Below, one piece after another: positions 9,536-19,165 of a stretch of DNA of 64,000 nucleotides. The translations under genes were made by a program, and so were the position numbers. The notes beneath the pieces were generated by a model. That model ran no database searches. It was not told where the DNA came from and saw nothing but the letters and a program-made list of their open reading frames with translations. Positions within the stretch are counted from its first letter, which is position 1. Each line of letters opens with the position of its first letter. Location: the NCBI RefSeq assembly GCF_005048855.1, contig NZ_SUME01000005.1, positions 248,001 through 312,000 on the forward strand. Reading direction: 5' to 3'. Source of the stretch: Sphingobacterium olei (lineage in GTDB: Bacteria > Bacteroidota > Bacteroidia > Sphingobacteriales > Sphingobacteriaceae).

Positions 9536-11686
9536 TTACCTCCAGCGCGGATCGCCGATGCCCTTGGTGTAGATCGGATGGTTCTGCACTTCCGGGGTAT
9601 TTTTATAACGTAGACCATTTATATTGTAAATGTGTGCATTCGTCTCCCAATTGGCGCCTACTTTTCGGCCCCTTGGGTACGGATCGACCATCAGGTTTTC
9701 CGGCGCAATTGGGGTAGGGCCGGTGATCACGCGAGTGGCTTCTAACCCGCCTACATTCAAGGATCCGCCGTTTGCTCCAGCTCCTCTACTGTTATGGCTG
9801 AATGGTTGGTTGTTCATGATTTCCGCAGAGCTGTAATAAGTAACAGTGCCGTTTGCCGACTTGGATGCTGTTGCATAGTTATCCGCTACGTCAAACTTTA
9901 AACCCGAACGATAGGTGCGGAAGTCCATGCCACTTTGGAAAAACTGCCGATCATCGTTTGCAGCTTTAACCGATATAAAGAGATTTTTCTTAACTGTATA
10001 GCTACTGTTCGCTGGAGGATTTTGATGCTGGATCAGGAATCGGCCGTTAGATACCGAAAACGCATTTAGAAAGGTGTTATTTTCGATCGTTACGTTCCAG
10101 ACCACACTGGGTGCCCAAGCTAAGTTAGCGGTCTCACGAACCAATTGATCCCAGCTGATGCCGATAAATGAATTGTTTTTGATGACCACATTATTGAAAA
10201 TATTAGTTGATACAGACGCGGCGGCACCTGTAATCAATGGGTAACCCCGTCCATTCGTATCATACATACCGGCATCGTGAAATAGACAATTATCGACAAT
10301 GATATTTTCGATAACCTGACGGTTTGTACCTTGCGTTCTAAACCAGCTTCGTACCATGCCTTGAAAATTACAGTTGCGCGTTTCTAATCTGGAGCATGTA
10401 AATGGCATCGAAGCGGAGTGCTGGTTGATAAAGTAATTGCCGGTGATGGCTTTGCCCGGATGTAAGGATTGGTTGAAGAAGTTAACTGCTAGCGGCAGCT
10501 CGAAGCTAATGTCGTCAAAAATCACATCGCCGACAGTGATACTGCCGATCTCGCCGGCCTGCGCCGGACGCCCCAGCTGAAAGTTATACGCCAGCGATCC
10601 ATTGTTGGTTTCATTATACCCCAATCCCATATAAACAATAGGCTTCGTGCCGGGAAGGGTGGAGCGTAAGGTTAATCCTTTCGCCAATACAACATTACTG
10701 CCCAAGTAGTATTTTTTGCCTGCTTCGAGCATATATATGGTACCCTCAGCAAGTGTATTATCGAATAGGAAGTTATTTAGTATTGTGTCTAGACGGGAAG
10801 CATTGTTTTGCTGTGCCCAGGTGTTTTCATTATCCACGATATGCGGAATAAGAATAGGTTCACCGACCTGCCCGCGCATCCGTACCATGCTGGTATTATA
10901 CAACCTGTCCCAGTAACGGCCAACCTTATTGTTAAGCCCATTGACTACATAAAGTGCATTGGAGCTTAATCCGCCAATATCCACATAACCGTTTGTCAGG
11001 TCTGTGGGCGTAAGCTTTACGGATTTTGATTCCAATTCCCTGTTTACCGAAGCAGGCTGTACTAAGATTTCATCCAGTAAAAACTGATCGTTCTCATGTT
11101 GAAAACTCGGATTTAGCACAGCGGGATCTGGGTTGTAAACCTTTAGGTCAAACCACACACGCATGCTGGTTTCGGTCACGTTGGAGACGGATACCACATC
11201 GGGAATCCCTGTTCTTTCGCCCATGTCCCACTCCGCACGATCATCGTTGTGCGCACCGTCGCCAAGCCCGTACCATTTCGAGTGATAGGCCTCACCCTTA
11301 GGTGAAAGAGTTTGTATGGCAAAATTATGTTTGGTGGAGTATTGTAAATCGATCTTGGTGAGTTTCAATACGTCTGGTCCGACGATAGTATCCCAAAGGA
11401 TATCGGTCGGAATATCCCAGGAACCGGATTGCACCTTCATTTTAAGGCGATAGCCCGCAGCGCCATTGATGCCGTTCCACACCAGGTACATATCGTTGGT
11501 ATTGACGACCTGGCTGGCTAGGGGGTCGCCAGATTTGCCTGTATTGGCTTGCTGACGGAATACGGCCATAAATGACCTGTTTTCTTCTTCGTCGGTAAGA
11601 GATAGAAGATTTTTTTGACAGCTATGGAGGAATAGGGTCAGTACGCTCGCTAAAGCTATGCTCCATGTAAAAATATGAGTCTTCAT
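9536..11686 (-). CDS. SusC/D-associated lipoprotein with DUF4957/DUF5123-like beta-helix region
   Basis: The 716-aa protein starts with a lipoprotein signal (MKTHIFTWSIALASVLTLF) and lipobox LHSC with Cys23. Residues about 50-290 look like fibronectin-III-type repeats (MYLVWNGINGAAGYRLKM, TSMRVWFDLKV). From about 310 there is a pectate-lyase-like region (YMLEAGKKYYLGSNVVLAKG) with repeated NCxF and NNxF rungs of a right-handed beta helix. The C-terminus (residues about 560-716) resembles DUF5123 (KKNLFISVKAANDDRQFF, ending IGDPRWR). By family knowledge such proteins accompany SusC-SusD pairs that act on pectin-like glycans and bind or cut them at the cell surface. It is the last gene of the susC-susD operon, 22 bases after susD. 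No catalytic residues could be assigned. Confidence 0.82.
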   Translation of the reverse strand: MKTHIFTWSIALASVLTLFLHSCQKNLLSLTDEEENRSFMAVFRQQANTGKSGDPLASQVVNTNDMYLVWNGINGAAGYRLKMKVQSGSWDIPTDILWDTIVGPDVLKLTKIDLQYSTKHNFAIQTLSPKGEAYHSKWYGLGDGAHNDDRAEWDMGERTGIPDVVSVSNVTETSMRVWFDLKVYNPDPAVLNPSFQHENDQFLLDEILVQPASVNRELESKSVKLTPTDLTNGYVDIGGLSSNALYVVNGLNNKVGRYWDRLYNTSMVRMRGQVGEPILIPHIVDNENTWAQQNNASRLDTILNNFLFDNTLAEGTIYMLEAGKKYYLGSNVVLAKGLTLRSTLPGTKPIVYMGLGYNETNNGSLAYNFQLGRPAQAGEIGSITVGDVIFDDISFELPLAVNFFNQSLHPGKAITGNYFINQHSASMPFTCSRLETRNCNFQGMVRSWFRTQGTNRQVIENIIVDNCLFHDAGMYDTNGRGYPLITGAAASVSTNIFNNVVIKNNSFIGISWDQLVRETANLAWAPSVVWNVTIENNTFLNAFSVSNGRFLIQHQNPPANSSYTVKKNLFISVKAANDDRQFFQSGMDFRTYRSGLKFDVADNYATASKSANGTVTYYSSAEIMNNQPFSHNSRGAGANGGSLNVGGLEATRVITGPTPIAPENLMVDPYPRGRKVGANWETNAHIYNINGLRYKNTPEVQNHPIYTKGIGDPRWR

Positions 11687-11708
11687 CGTTGTTCTTTTTT
11701 AGAGTTTA

Positions 11709-13655
11709 CTAATAACCATATTGATTCTTGTATGCGCCATTGCTGAGCTGAATAGCTTGATTTGGGAAAGGCAAGATATAACGTACAGGTGGCAGGTTGT
11801 TGCGGTTCAGCGATTCCCAGTTTCCGCCCGGCCCGCCTTTAATATAGCCTCGGAACGAATATAGGATCTGTGCCCGTGGCATCGATGTGTCTTCATTGTA
11901 CCAGACATATTGCGTCGCTGTCTCCCAACCAGTCCCGGGATGCAACGTAGCTTCCCAAGGATTATAAAATTCGATGATAGGCAATGCCGTATTCGGATAA
12001 ATGTTTTTGTCTCCAGGGTTTGGAATCCGCCTAAAAAACTTGTTAAACGGAAGCGTCTGATAGTCCTCAGATCCTTCCATAAAGTCGCCGCCGCCCATAG
12101 ACGCCACAATAAGGTATTCTTTGAAACTGTCGTATACGACTTTGGCGTATAGGTTCCAACGAACCAGGTCTTTCCACCGCATGTTTTCGCCGCCAAATTC
12201 CCATTTGCGCTCCTGCACAATGGCGTTGAAAAACGACTCCTTCGAGGCAGCGACCGTATTGGTATAGCTCTCGACTTTCTCATCATGGTCATCAACGATA
12301 AAGGCACGTCTGCGTACTTGTTTGAACGCATCAAGTGCTTTGGCGCCATTGGAGCCGTTTAAACCGTCTTCTACTTCATTAACGGCTTCAGCAAACATCA
12401 ACAGAACGTCTGCATAACGCATATACGGAAGGTTAATGCCGGTATTACCTGCGCTCTGATTGCCTAACGCTCTTCCCGCATCGGCCCATAGTTTTGACCA
12501 TTTGTTGTTGTATAAAGTATAGTCGGTGAGTACCTGCGGTTGTCCAGCAGCGTCATAGTTCCAATAGCCGACGGTATAATCTTTTCGGATGTCCTTGCGG
12601 TCGAAGGAGTATGCGTAGAAGGCATTCAGCCGCATGCCGCCGTTGACGCCGCCCCAGACGTGGTTGGTCACCCCTTCGGTCGATCCCACGGCGCCGCCGG
12701 TTACAAAACCTAAGTTACTGCTGCCATTCCGTAGGAAAGGGATCTCAAACATCGGATCGTCATTATTGGTTACGATATTATTGGTCTGATCGATAAAGAC
12801 ATTGCGATAGGATTTTCCCAGATTATGCATGCCAGACGAAATTACAGAATCGGCATACTGCATGGCAATGCGATAGTAATCTTTATAATCGGCCATACGC
12901 TTCATCGCACCAATGGTACCCTCTGGATAGAGTGCGTAGCCACCTCGTGTTAAAGCCATACGGGCGATCATGCCATAGCAAAATGCTTTCGAAACCCTTT
13001 CTATACCGAACTCTGTGCCGGACTCGCCTTCCGAAGTCTGGTGTGCGTATTTCATGCCGGAAGCTACACCTCTTAGGTCTTCGATCAAAAAACTGAGGAT
13101 CTCGTTGCGGTCCCTAATTGGGATCACGAAAGCGGATTTAAGATTCATACTCGGCTGGGTATTGAACGGGATATCGCCAAACATCACCACCAGATCGTGA
13201 TAAAACATGGCGCGCAGTACCTTGGCCTCGCCAAGCATCTGCGTTAAATCCTTGTCGTTTTTATTAAAGGCCGGGCTATTCTGTATGCCTTCAATGAAGA
13301 TATTGGCGCGTTCGATACCTTCGTATTGCTTGTTCCAGAACCGCTGGACGGAAGGCCCATGTTGGGCACCGTCAAAGGCTCTAAATTCTTCGCCATTAAC
13401 GTTGGGTAATTCGGACGAGAACGTCGAAAATTCTACATCGCTGTTCAGGGCGAAGGTATTGAAATAGGCATTGCCATACGTGTCATTGCTCATTAACGAA
13501 GCATATACAGCGGTTAATACCCGGTTGATTTCCTCTTTGTTTCCAAAGACATAGTCCGCTTCGTATTTGGAATCGGAGCTAACATCCAAAAAGCCTTTCT
13601 TACAGGAGGTAAAGAGTAGGATTAGGACGCTGAATATTAAAATAGGTTTCCTCAT
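11709..13655 (-). CDS. SusD/RagB-family surface glycan-binding lipoprotein
   Basis: The 648-aa protein has a lipoprotein signal MRKPILIFSVLILLFTSCKK with acceptor Cys18. An N-terminal SusD region follows (INRVLTAVYASLMSND). Central helical repeats include GEAKVLRAMFYHDLVVMFGDIPF, here shortened to its GEAKVLRAMFYHDLV start. The C-terminal RagB/SusD signature reads LPYMRYADVLLMFAEAVNE and QERKWEFGGENMRWKDLVRW. It should sit on the cell surface and cap the SusC barrel encoded just upstream (40-base gap), delivering ligand. At 648 aa it is longer than the usual 500-600 aa. The long insertion between MRYADVLL and the C-terminus is typical of large-ligand SusDs. Confidence 0.93.
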   Translation of the reverse strand: MRKPILIFSVLILLFTSCKKGFLDVSSDSKYEADYVFGNKEEINRVLTAVYASLMSNDTYGNAYFNTFALNSDVEFSTFSSELPNVNGEEFRAFDGAQHGPSVQRFWNKQYEGIERANIFIEGIQNSPAFNKNDKDLTQMLGEAKVLRAMFYHDLVVMFGDIPFNTQPSMNLKSAFVIPIRDRNEILSFLIEDLRGVASGMKYAHQTSEGESGTEFGIERVSKAFCYGMIARMALTRGGYALYPEGTIGAMKRMADYKDYYRIAMQYADSVISSGMHNLGKSYRNVFIDQTNNIVTNNDDPMFEIPFLRNGSSNLGFVTGGAVGSTEGVTNHVWGGVNGGMRLNAFYAYSFDRKDIRKDYTVGYWNYDAAGQPQVLTDYTLYNNKWSKLWADAGRALGNQSAGNTGINLPYMRYADVLLMFAEAVNEVEDGLNGSNGAKALDAFKQVRRRAFIVDDHDEKVESYTNTVAASKESFFNAIVQERKWEFGGENMRWKDLVRWNLYAKVVYDSFKEYLIVASMGGGDFMEGSEDYQTLPFNKFFRRIPNPGDKNIYPNTALPIIEFYNPWEATLHPGTGWETATQYVWYNEDTSMPRAQILYSFRGYIKGGPGGNWESLNRNNLPPVRYILPFPNQAIQLSNGAYKNQYGY

Positions 13656-13694
13656 GGTATATCAATTTTATACTGCAATAGGTGAATATTAAAA

Positions 13695-16600
13695 TTAGAA
13701 CGTAATATTTAATCCGGCTAAAAAATTTCGACTGCGTGGATAACGGTTGTAGTCTACACCAGGTGTCAGGCCGGTCTGAACATCGACTTCTGGATCGTAA
13801 CCCCTGTAGTTGGTCCATAAGAATAAGTTATAACCACTTACAAAGACCCGAACAGTGCCTAGCTTGAGACGCGAGAGCGTACTTTTAGGTAGCGTATACC
13901 CTAGTGTAACGTCTTGTAGACGTAGGAAAGATCCATCTTCGATAAAGTAGGAGTGGGTCACTTTCTTTCCAATATCTACCGGGTTAAATATCGTCGCATC
14001 GGCATTGACCTCCTGGTATTGGGTGGTATAGAGTGCATTGCTTACCATACGGTCGCCATAGACGTCATCCGCGTAGCGCCAGCGTGCGTTTTCGTTAAAT
14101 TCGGGCAGGATATTGAAGTAATTGTTGGCGTTGCTTTCGAAAGACGACAGGGTGTAGCGGGTCGCGTTATTCACGTCAAATCCGTACATGAAGAAGAAGT
14201 TAGCGGACATATCGAAGTTGCGCCAGCCGCCGACCAGGTTAAATCCGCCACTGAATTTCGGATTGGTATTTCCGATGACCACTTTATCCCGGTCATTGAC
14301 CACATTCTCTTCCCCTTCTTCGTCGACATGGTTTTTGAATTTAGGACGGCCCGGCTGCGTACCGAACAGTGCATCGTTGTTTACGGTACCGGGTTTGGCC
14401 ACCCAATTGAGACCTTGTAAATCGAATTCATCGAACCGATAAATACCATCGTATTGGTAGCCATAGATAAGGCCCAGCTGATCACCGACTTTTAACATAT
14501 AATCAAAGTCTGACGATTTCCAGCGGTCAGACGTCATCCAAAGCACATCTTCAGCCCCATTTAGCTTGTCGACGCGTGTCTTCGTTGATCCAAAAGTAAA
14601 CGTGGTATTGAAATAGGCATTGTCCCGCTTAATAATTTGAGCATTGATGGTCAGATCAAATCCGCGGTTGGTGACCTGTCCGATATTTTGCATTTGGCGC
14701 GTATAGCCTGTTGTTGTCGGAATATTGCTCAAATAAAGCAAATCGGTGGTTGTGTTCCAATAGGCTTCTGGAGTAATCGTTAGTCGCCCTTGCCAGGTTT
14801 CGATGTCGAACGCTAGATTTCGGGTCAGTGTCGTTTCCCATCGGATATCGGGATTTGGCAGTGTACTGCCGCCCGTGTTTCCGTAGTATTCAAAACCGAT
14901 GTCGTTCAACTCTCCCCATCCTGGGCCTCCACCGGTGTTAATGCCATACTGGTATCGCCACATGTCGTCGGTGATGCGGTTGTTTCCGGATTTACCGATT
15001 GCTGCACGCAGTTTAAGCTGCGTGAAGACGTCCTGATTGGCCATGAACTCTTCGTTCGAAATGACCCAGCCCCCAGAAATGGCGGGAAAATACCCCCACT
15101 GGTTGCCCGGAGCGAACTTGGTCGAACCGTCGGCGCGGTAGGTGAGTGAAAGCAGGTATTTACGGTCGAAATTATAATTGGCTTGACCAAAGTAGGAGGA
15201 TAGTCGTTCAGGAGAAGTCATAAACGAGGTCGCTCCCCATGGCGTGCCTAATCCAAGGTTCCGGATGGCTCGCTCTGCCTCGATCGCTTTTGGGAAGTAA
15301 CGCGAGCCTTGGGCCGTTGAATATTCGGTCGAGGTTTGAATTTCCTGTCCGGCTAATACGGAATAGTTGTGCTTGCCCTTTGATGCCGCATACTGCAACG
15401 TATTTGTCCATCCGTACCGATTTTGTCGAACGGTTCCCAATTGGACGACAGGGAGACCATTGTTATTCCTGGCCTCAGAGGTAAGGTCTCCAAAGAAAAG
15501 ATCGGAAAATCGGAAGCCCATAAACTGTGAGCCTAAGGTGCGGAATGTCAGTTGGGGTATAATGGCCCATTCGACGGAGGCCTGGTTGGTAAACTCGTAT
15601 CGGTTTTCCCGACGGTAGTTCTGATCAATGTCTCCTTTGGGATTAGTATAAGCGAAAAACCGCTCGTCTTCGGGATCGATGTCTTCAGCAGGAAGAAAGG
15701 AGAATTCCCGGAGACCATTGGTCGGACGGTAGCGCAATACATTGATCAGACCGCCGCCGCCAACCTTGTCTGCACCTGGTCCTCTGTCCTGACGGTAAGT
15801 AAAGCGTGGATTGATCAATAGCTTTACATTCTTGGCCAGGTCGGCATTCAATTTGGTGTTGACGTTGGTACGCATCACGCCAGTTTTGATAAGTACACCT
15901 TCTTCGTCGTGATGGGTAATGCTGGTGTTGAATTTAAGTGATTGTGTTCCGCCGCTAAGGGTGAGGTTGTACATCTGACTGATCGGATTTCCACCTAAAA
16001 TTTCATCCTGCCAGTCGTTACCTTCGAATCGTTTGTACAAACTAAAATCAGCTGGGTTGCCAAAGTTTCCGCGAAACTTCTGACGGTTGGTATTGTTCCC
16101 GACAACTGATTCGTATTGGATTTTTACGAATTCATAGGGAGACATCACCTCTATTTTGCGGGCGAGGCTCCTCACCTGTGTATTGTGGTTGAAATTAAGA
16201 CTTATCTTGCCGGCCTGTGCACGTTTGGTGGTAACAACGACGACTCCATTTCCACCCCTCGCACCATAAATGGCTGTTAACGAAGCGTCTTTGAGGATGT
16301 CTATACTGAGGATATCAGTAGGGGGAATGTCGTTGATATTACTCACCGGAAAGCCATCCACAATAAAAAGCGGGGCATTGCTTTGGGTTACTGATGTACC
16401 GCCGCGGATCCGGATATTGATCTCTGCACCGGGAGCACCATCTGCCATCGTGACCTGCACACCGGCTGCCTTCCCTTGTAAGGCCTCAGCAGCTGAAGAT
16501 ACGGGTACGCGAGCCAACGTTTTGCCAGAGACGGAAGCCACTGAACCGGTGAGGTCTTTTATGGATGTTGCAGCACCATAACCTATTACGACAACTTCGT

Positions 16601-16907
16601 CAAGTCCGGCTTCTTCATTGACCAGCTCAATCGTCAATGGCTCGTTGCCCTCTACGGGAACGATTTGTGTGACGAAACCAATGTTTTTAAATTCCAATTC
16701 AACCATCCCTGTATCGCGAATGCGTAGGGCAAATTGTCCTTTGCCGTCTGTTGTCGTAGCTATCTGGGTGCCGCGAAGGAGAATTGAAACACCCTGGAGG
16801 GCAAGTCCAGTGCCTTTTTCCACGACCGAGCCTGTAATTTGCCTGTCTTGGGCAAAGGAGGCAATGGACACCCATAGTGTTAATGTAATAAGGAGCAGTC
16901 TTTTCAT
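13695..16907 (-). CDS. SusC/RagA-family TonB-dependent receptor
   Basis: The complete 1070-aa receptor has signal peptide MKRLLLITLTLWVSIASFAQ, a regulatory-like beta domain (TGSVVEKGTGLALQGVSILL), the DEVVVIGYG box near residue 105, and a plug with IRGGTSVTQ, FIVDGFPVS and ILKDASLTAIYGARG. The 22-strand barrel ends in a C-terminal aromatic strand (LAGLNITF). It is the first gene of a minus-strand operon with susD and the DUF5123-type lipoprotein. The trio would bind and import a glycan fragment. No SusR, sigma or anti-sigma gene flanks it, and no hydrolase belongs to this operon, so the substrate cannot be named. Confidence 0.96.
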   Translation of the reverse strand: MKRLLLITLTLWVSIASFAQDRQITGSVVEKGTGLALQGVSILLRGTQIATTTDGKGQFALRIRDTGMVELEFKNIGFVTQIVPVEGNEPLTIELVNEEAGLDEVVVIGYGAATSIKDLTGSVASVSGKTLARVPVSSAAEALQGKAAGVQVTMADGAPGAEINIRIRGGTSVTQSNAPLFIVDGFPVSNINDIPPTDILSIDILKDASLTAIYGARGGNGVVVVTTKRAQAGKISLNFNHNTQVRSLARKIEVMSPYEFVKIQYESVVGNNTNRQKFRGNFGNPADFSLYKRFEGNDWQDEILGGNPISQMYNLTLSGGTQSLKFNTSITHHDEEGVLIKTGVMRTNVNTKLNADLAKNVKLLINPRFTYRQDRGPGADKVGGGGLINVLRYRPTNGLREFSFLPAEDIDPEDERFFAYTNPKGDIDQNYRRENRYEFTNQASVEWAIIPQLTFRTLGSQFMGFRFSDLFFGDLTSEARNNNGLPVVQLGTVRQNRYGWTNTLQYAASKGKHNYSVLAGQEIQTSTEYSTAQGSRYFPKAIEAERAIRNLGLGTPWGATSFMTSPERLSSYFGQANYNFDRKYLLSLTYRADGSTKFAPGNQWGYFPAISGGWVISNEEFMANQDVFTQLKLRAAIGKSGNNRITDDMWRYQYGINTGGGPGWGELNDIGFEYYGNTGGSTLPNPDIRWETTLTRNLAFDIETWQGRLTITPEAYWNTTTDLLYLSNIPTTTGYTRQMQNIGQVTNRGFDLTINAQIIKRDNAYFNTTFTFGSTKTRVDKLNGAEDVLWMTSDRWKSSDFDYMLKVGDQLGLIYGYQYDGIYRFDEFDLQGLNWVAKPGTVNNDALFGTQPGRPKFKNHVDEEGEENVVNDRDKVVIGNTNPKFSGGFNLVGGWRNFDMSANFFFMYGFDVNNATRYTLSSFESNANNYFNILPEFNENARWRYADDVYGDRMVSNALYTTQYQEVNADATIFNPVDIGKKVTHSYFIEDGSFLRLQDVTLGYTLPKSTLSRLKLGTVRVFVSGYNLFLWTNYRGYDPEVDVQTGLTPGVDYNRYPRSRNFLAGLNITF

Positions 16908-17595
16908 AATCTAAGCTGTTTTATATAATTATTAGGAATTGTTTTATATGTAAATATTGGTTGTAGTATTGCTTCTTAATTTTTATTAGTTCAGTTTATT
17001 ATATATTGGTTGTTTATCAAAAGAACCGGTTGCATTCCCATAGACAAGCTATGTCACGATTCTCTAAAAATTGATCGTATAAGGTCTATAACTACTACTA
17101 AGAAAACTTCAGTTACTCTGCAAGAAACGGTCTGTCCTCTATTATTTCTGTTTAATTATCTGTATGTTTGAATTTTTTTTACAGATTCAAATTGGTGCGA
17201 CACATGAAACACGATTGCATGTATGTATCATCTATGATACAATAATAATATATTTTAACAGCTTTGTACAAGAAAATTTCCATCAAATTACGCAATCGTT
17301 CCCGGTACGATTGCAATATGGTTTTACGTACAACTTATTCGTCGATCCAGAATATTGACATTTGTAGCACATTTTAACTATTTTTGAATACATCCATTAT
17401 ACGGGAGTCATGGCAAAAATGTAGGACAGATCATCGTCTACCTGCGGCTAAAGGGAATTAAACCTCCCGCGTATGTGGGTTGGTAGGCATAGGATTTTTT
17501 TACAGGCTGATTCCGATTTTGCTATGATAAATGGCTTGATAGGTGTGAAACCCGAGGGGTCTGGTTTTTATAGAATTTTTTTATCTTAGTACCCA
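16908..17595. other. AT-rich intergenic region between divergent genes
   Basis: This stretch of 688 bases must hold the start signals of the minus-strand susC operon and of the plus-strand endonuclease-family gene. No convincing gene, repeat or hairpin was recognised. The short open frame at 17164-17358 lacks family features and is probably chance. Confidence 0.4.
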
Positions 17596-18663
17596 ATGGA
17601 ACTATTTGCAATAATTTTTTCTGCTCTTCTGATTTTGTTGAGCGTACTCCCTTTTATACAACATCAACATTGGGTGTTCAGAGTAGCCGAATTCATTAAA
17701 TTGCAGCTCCTGTTCCTTCAAATAGGGGCTTTTTGCATTTCTTTCTTTTTGATTAAAGATATAACGACACTTTGGGTACTCCAATCCGTACAGTTGACGT
17801 TGATTATATATCATGTGTTTATCTTGATGCGATACACTAAGTTTTGGCGAACGCAGAAATTTCCGCATGCAAAACATAGTACAAATAAAGTTAAGGTCAT
17901 ATCTTGTAATATATATCAGTATAATACAGAATATGATCGTTTTATAACGTTAATTAAGGAAGAGAAGCCAGATATATTCTTAACGATTGAGAGTAACAAG
18001 GATTGGGAAAAAGCGTTGGAAGTGCTGGAGGCGGACTATCCGGGCCACGAAAAAATCGGTTTGGAAAATACGTACGGAATGCACTTTTATACAAAGCTGA
18101 AAGTCAATAAAATACAGACGCATTATTTTGTTGCGGACGACCTGCCTAGTATCGAAGCTGAACTCGAAACGGAAGACGGATGCCGTTTTATATTCTTCGG
18201 TGTGCACCCGCCACCGCCTAGTCCTACGGAAGAAGATAATTCTAAGGAACGGGATGGAGATCTGCTCGCCGTAGCGAAAAAGGTAAAGGACTACGACATT
18301 CCGGTGCTCGTAACAGGAGATTTTAATAATGTGGCCTGGGCGAAATCCTCTATTTTATTTAAGAAGACAAGCAGACTGCTCGACGCGCGGATCGGTAGAG
18401 GGATATTGTCGACATTCCATGCAAAATATTGGTTCTTCCGAGTGCCTTTGGACTTATTGTTTCACAGTCCCGATATTTTTATTGACCAACTGTTTATTTA
18501 TCCTTCCGTAGGTTCAGACCATTTTCCTATAGGGTGCACGTTCCATATTGACAAAGTGAACGATGAACAGGCAGAAGACGTTAAAACGCTCGAAAGTGGA
18601 GAAATGGAAGAGGTTAATGAATTGATACAGGAAGGAAAAGAGGAAGAAAGTGATAACCGATAG
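17596..18663 (+). CDS. Membrane-anchored endonuclease/exonuclease/phosphatase-family protein
   Basis: The 355-aa protein has three N-terminal hydrophobic helices (about residues 1-85) and then an EEP domain from residue 100. Motifs include KVISCNIYQYN (strand with catalytic Asn), PDIFLTIESN (metal-binding Glu), VTGDFNNVAW (catalytic Asp-Asn pair) and GSDHFPIGC (the SDH motif with the general-base His). This catalytic set is complete. Substrates of the family range from DNA to phosphoinositides. Membrane-anchored forms in bacteria are unassigned, so no substrate is given. The C-terminal 50 residues are strongly acidic (many Glu). A decayed copy of this 3' end lies near 49.95 kb, so the gene once had a paralogue. 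Confidence 0.88.
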   Translation: MELFAIIFSALLILLSVLPFIQHQHWVFRVAEFIKLQLLFLQIGAFCISFFLIKDITTLWVLQSVQLTLIIYHVFILMRYTKFWRTQKFPHAKHSTNKVKVISCNIYQYNTEYDRFITLIKEEKPDIFLTIESNKDWEKALEVLEADYPGHEKIGLENTYGMHFYTKLKVNKIQTHYFVADDLPSIEAELETEDGCRFIFFGVHPPPPSPTEEDNSKERDGDLLAVAKKVKDYDIPVLVTGDFNNVAWAKSSILFKKTSRLLDARIGRGILSTFHAKYWFFRVPLDLLFHSPDIFIDQLFIYPSVGSDHFPIGCTFHIDKVNDEQAEDVKTLESGEMEEVNELIQEGKEEESDNR

Positions 18664-18986
18664 GTAGGTGCTCCATGTATGGGGTAGATGTTTGACTTCA
18701 GTGGGCCATTGTCAAGCCAGTATATTTTCTTCTCAGACTTACGCTAATATCATTCCCGGTTGGATTTTTTCGTTCCCTTTATTAACAGTTTTAGGTACTT
18801 CTGTTGCCATTCCATCCATAACCTTCATTTCAAATATTTCCAACCCATCCACCCCCTTGGTAAGAAAAGAATAGCCCTCATCGCTGCTTGTACATAAAGA
18901 CTCCTTGCACGCGGCCAGCCGATATATAAAACCCAATATCTAATTAATAGCCGAAATTCATGTTGAAACGAAATAAATAAAAAAGA

Positions 18987-19018
18987 TTTTTTATTTATGA
19001 AAAAAACATATATGTTTG
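18987..19018 (+). promoter_or_regulatory. Promoter of the tandem susC-susD operon
   Basis: The -7 box TATGTTTG (19011-19018) matches TAnnTTTG. A T-rich weak -33 (TTTT, 18987-18990) lies 20 bases upstream. The same octamer occurs before the isomerase gene (34159) and the MFS gene (32842). The operator-like site begins exactly 7 bases after the box, where transcription should start. Confidence 0.65.
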
Positions 19019-19025
19019 TGAAATG

Positions 19026-19042
19026 TTAACATAGTGCGTTAA
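19026..19042. promoter_or_regulatory. Operator-like inverted repeat, site 1
   Basis: TTAAC-ATAGTGC-GTTAA is an inverted repeat with a 7-base spacer, followed by GTAT. It matches site 3 at 34174 in both arms and in the spacer core TAGTGC, and starts the same 7 bases after a TATGTTTG box. Its position over the expected transcription start suits repression. The regulator is not proven: the GntR/UTRA protein at 31977-32717 is the nearest candidate. Confidence 0.6.
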
Positions 19043-19121
19043 GTATTGACGTTTATTCTATTGTTAAGCAATGTAAATTATAAACCCTCGGGATATTTTT
19101 AAAGTATTTGTTTTTTTAAAA

Positions 19122-19138
19122 TTAAGATAGTGCGTAAA
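19122..19138. promoter_or_regulatory. Operator-like repeat, site 2
   Basis: TTAAG-ATAGTGC-GTAAA repeats site 1 with two arm changes, exactly 96 bases further on and inside the untranslated leader. It overlaps the GTG at 19130 from which the reading frame could formally start, a further reason to place the real susC start downstream. Confidence 0.5.
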
Positions 19139-19165
19139 CTAATCTATCCGGTAAATATGATTATT

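Larger units (their letters stand above)
18664..19156. other. Intergenic region upstream of the large utilisation locus
   Basis: The right half contains the promoter and two operator-like sites described separately. On the minus strand 18936-18739 an open frame of 65 codons reads with protein-like composition (DGLEIFEMKVMDGMATEVPK) but matches no family I recognise. It could be a gene remnant or chance. Confidence 0.35.

Noticed and set aside
13953..14420. Plus-strand open frame of 155 codons within the minus-strand susC
   Set aside because: Shadow of a susC reading frame; the susC barrel reading is clear throughout.
17164..17358. Short plus-strand open frame upstream of the endonuclease-family gene
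   Set aside because: Aromatic-rich translation without motifs, in AT-rich DNA; taken as chance.
19130..19165. GTG start giving the first susC a 12-residue longer N-terminus
   Set aside because: The GTG lies inside operator-like site 2, and the normal signal peptide begins at the ATG at 19166.
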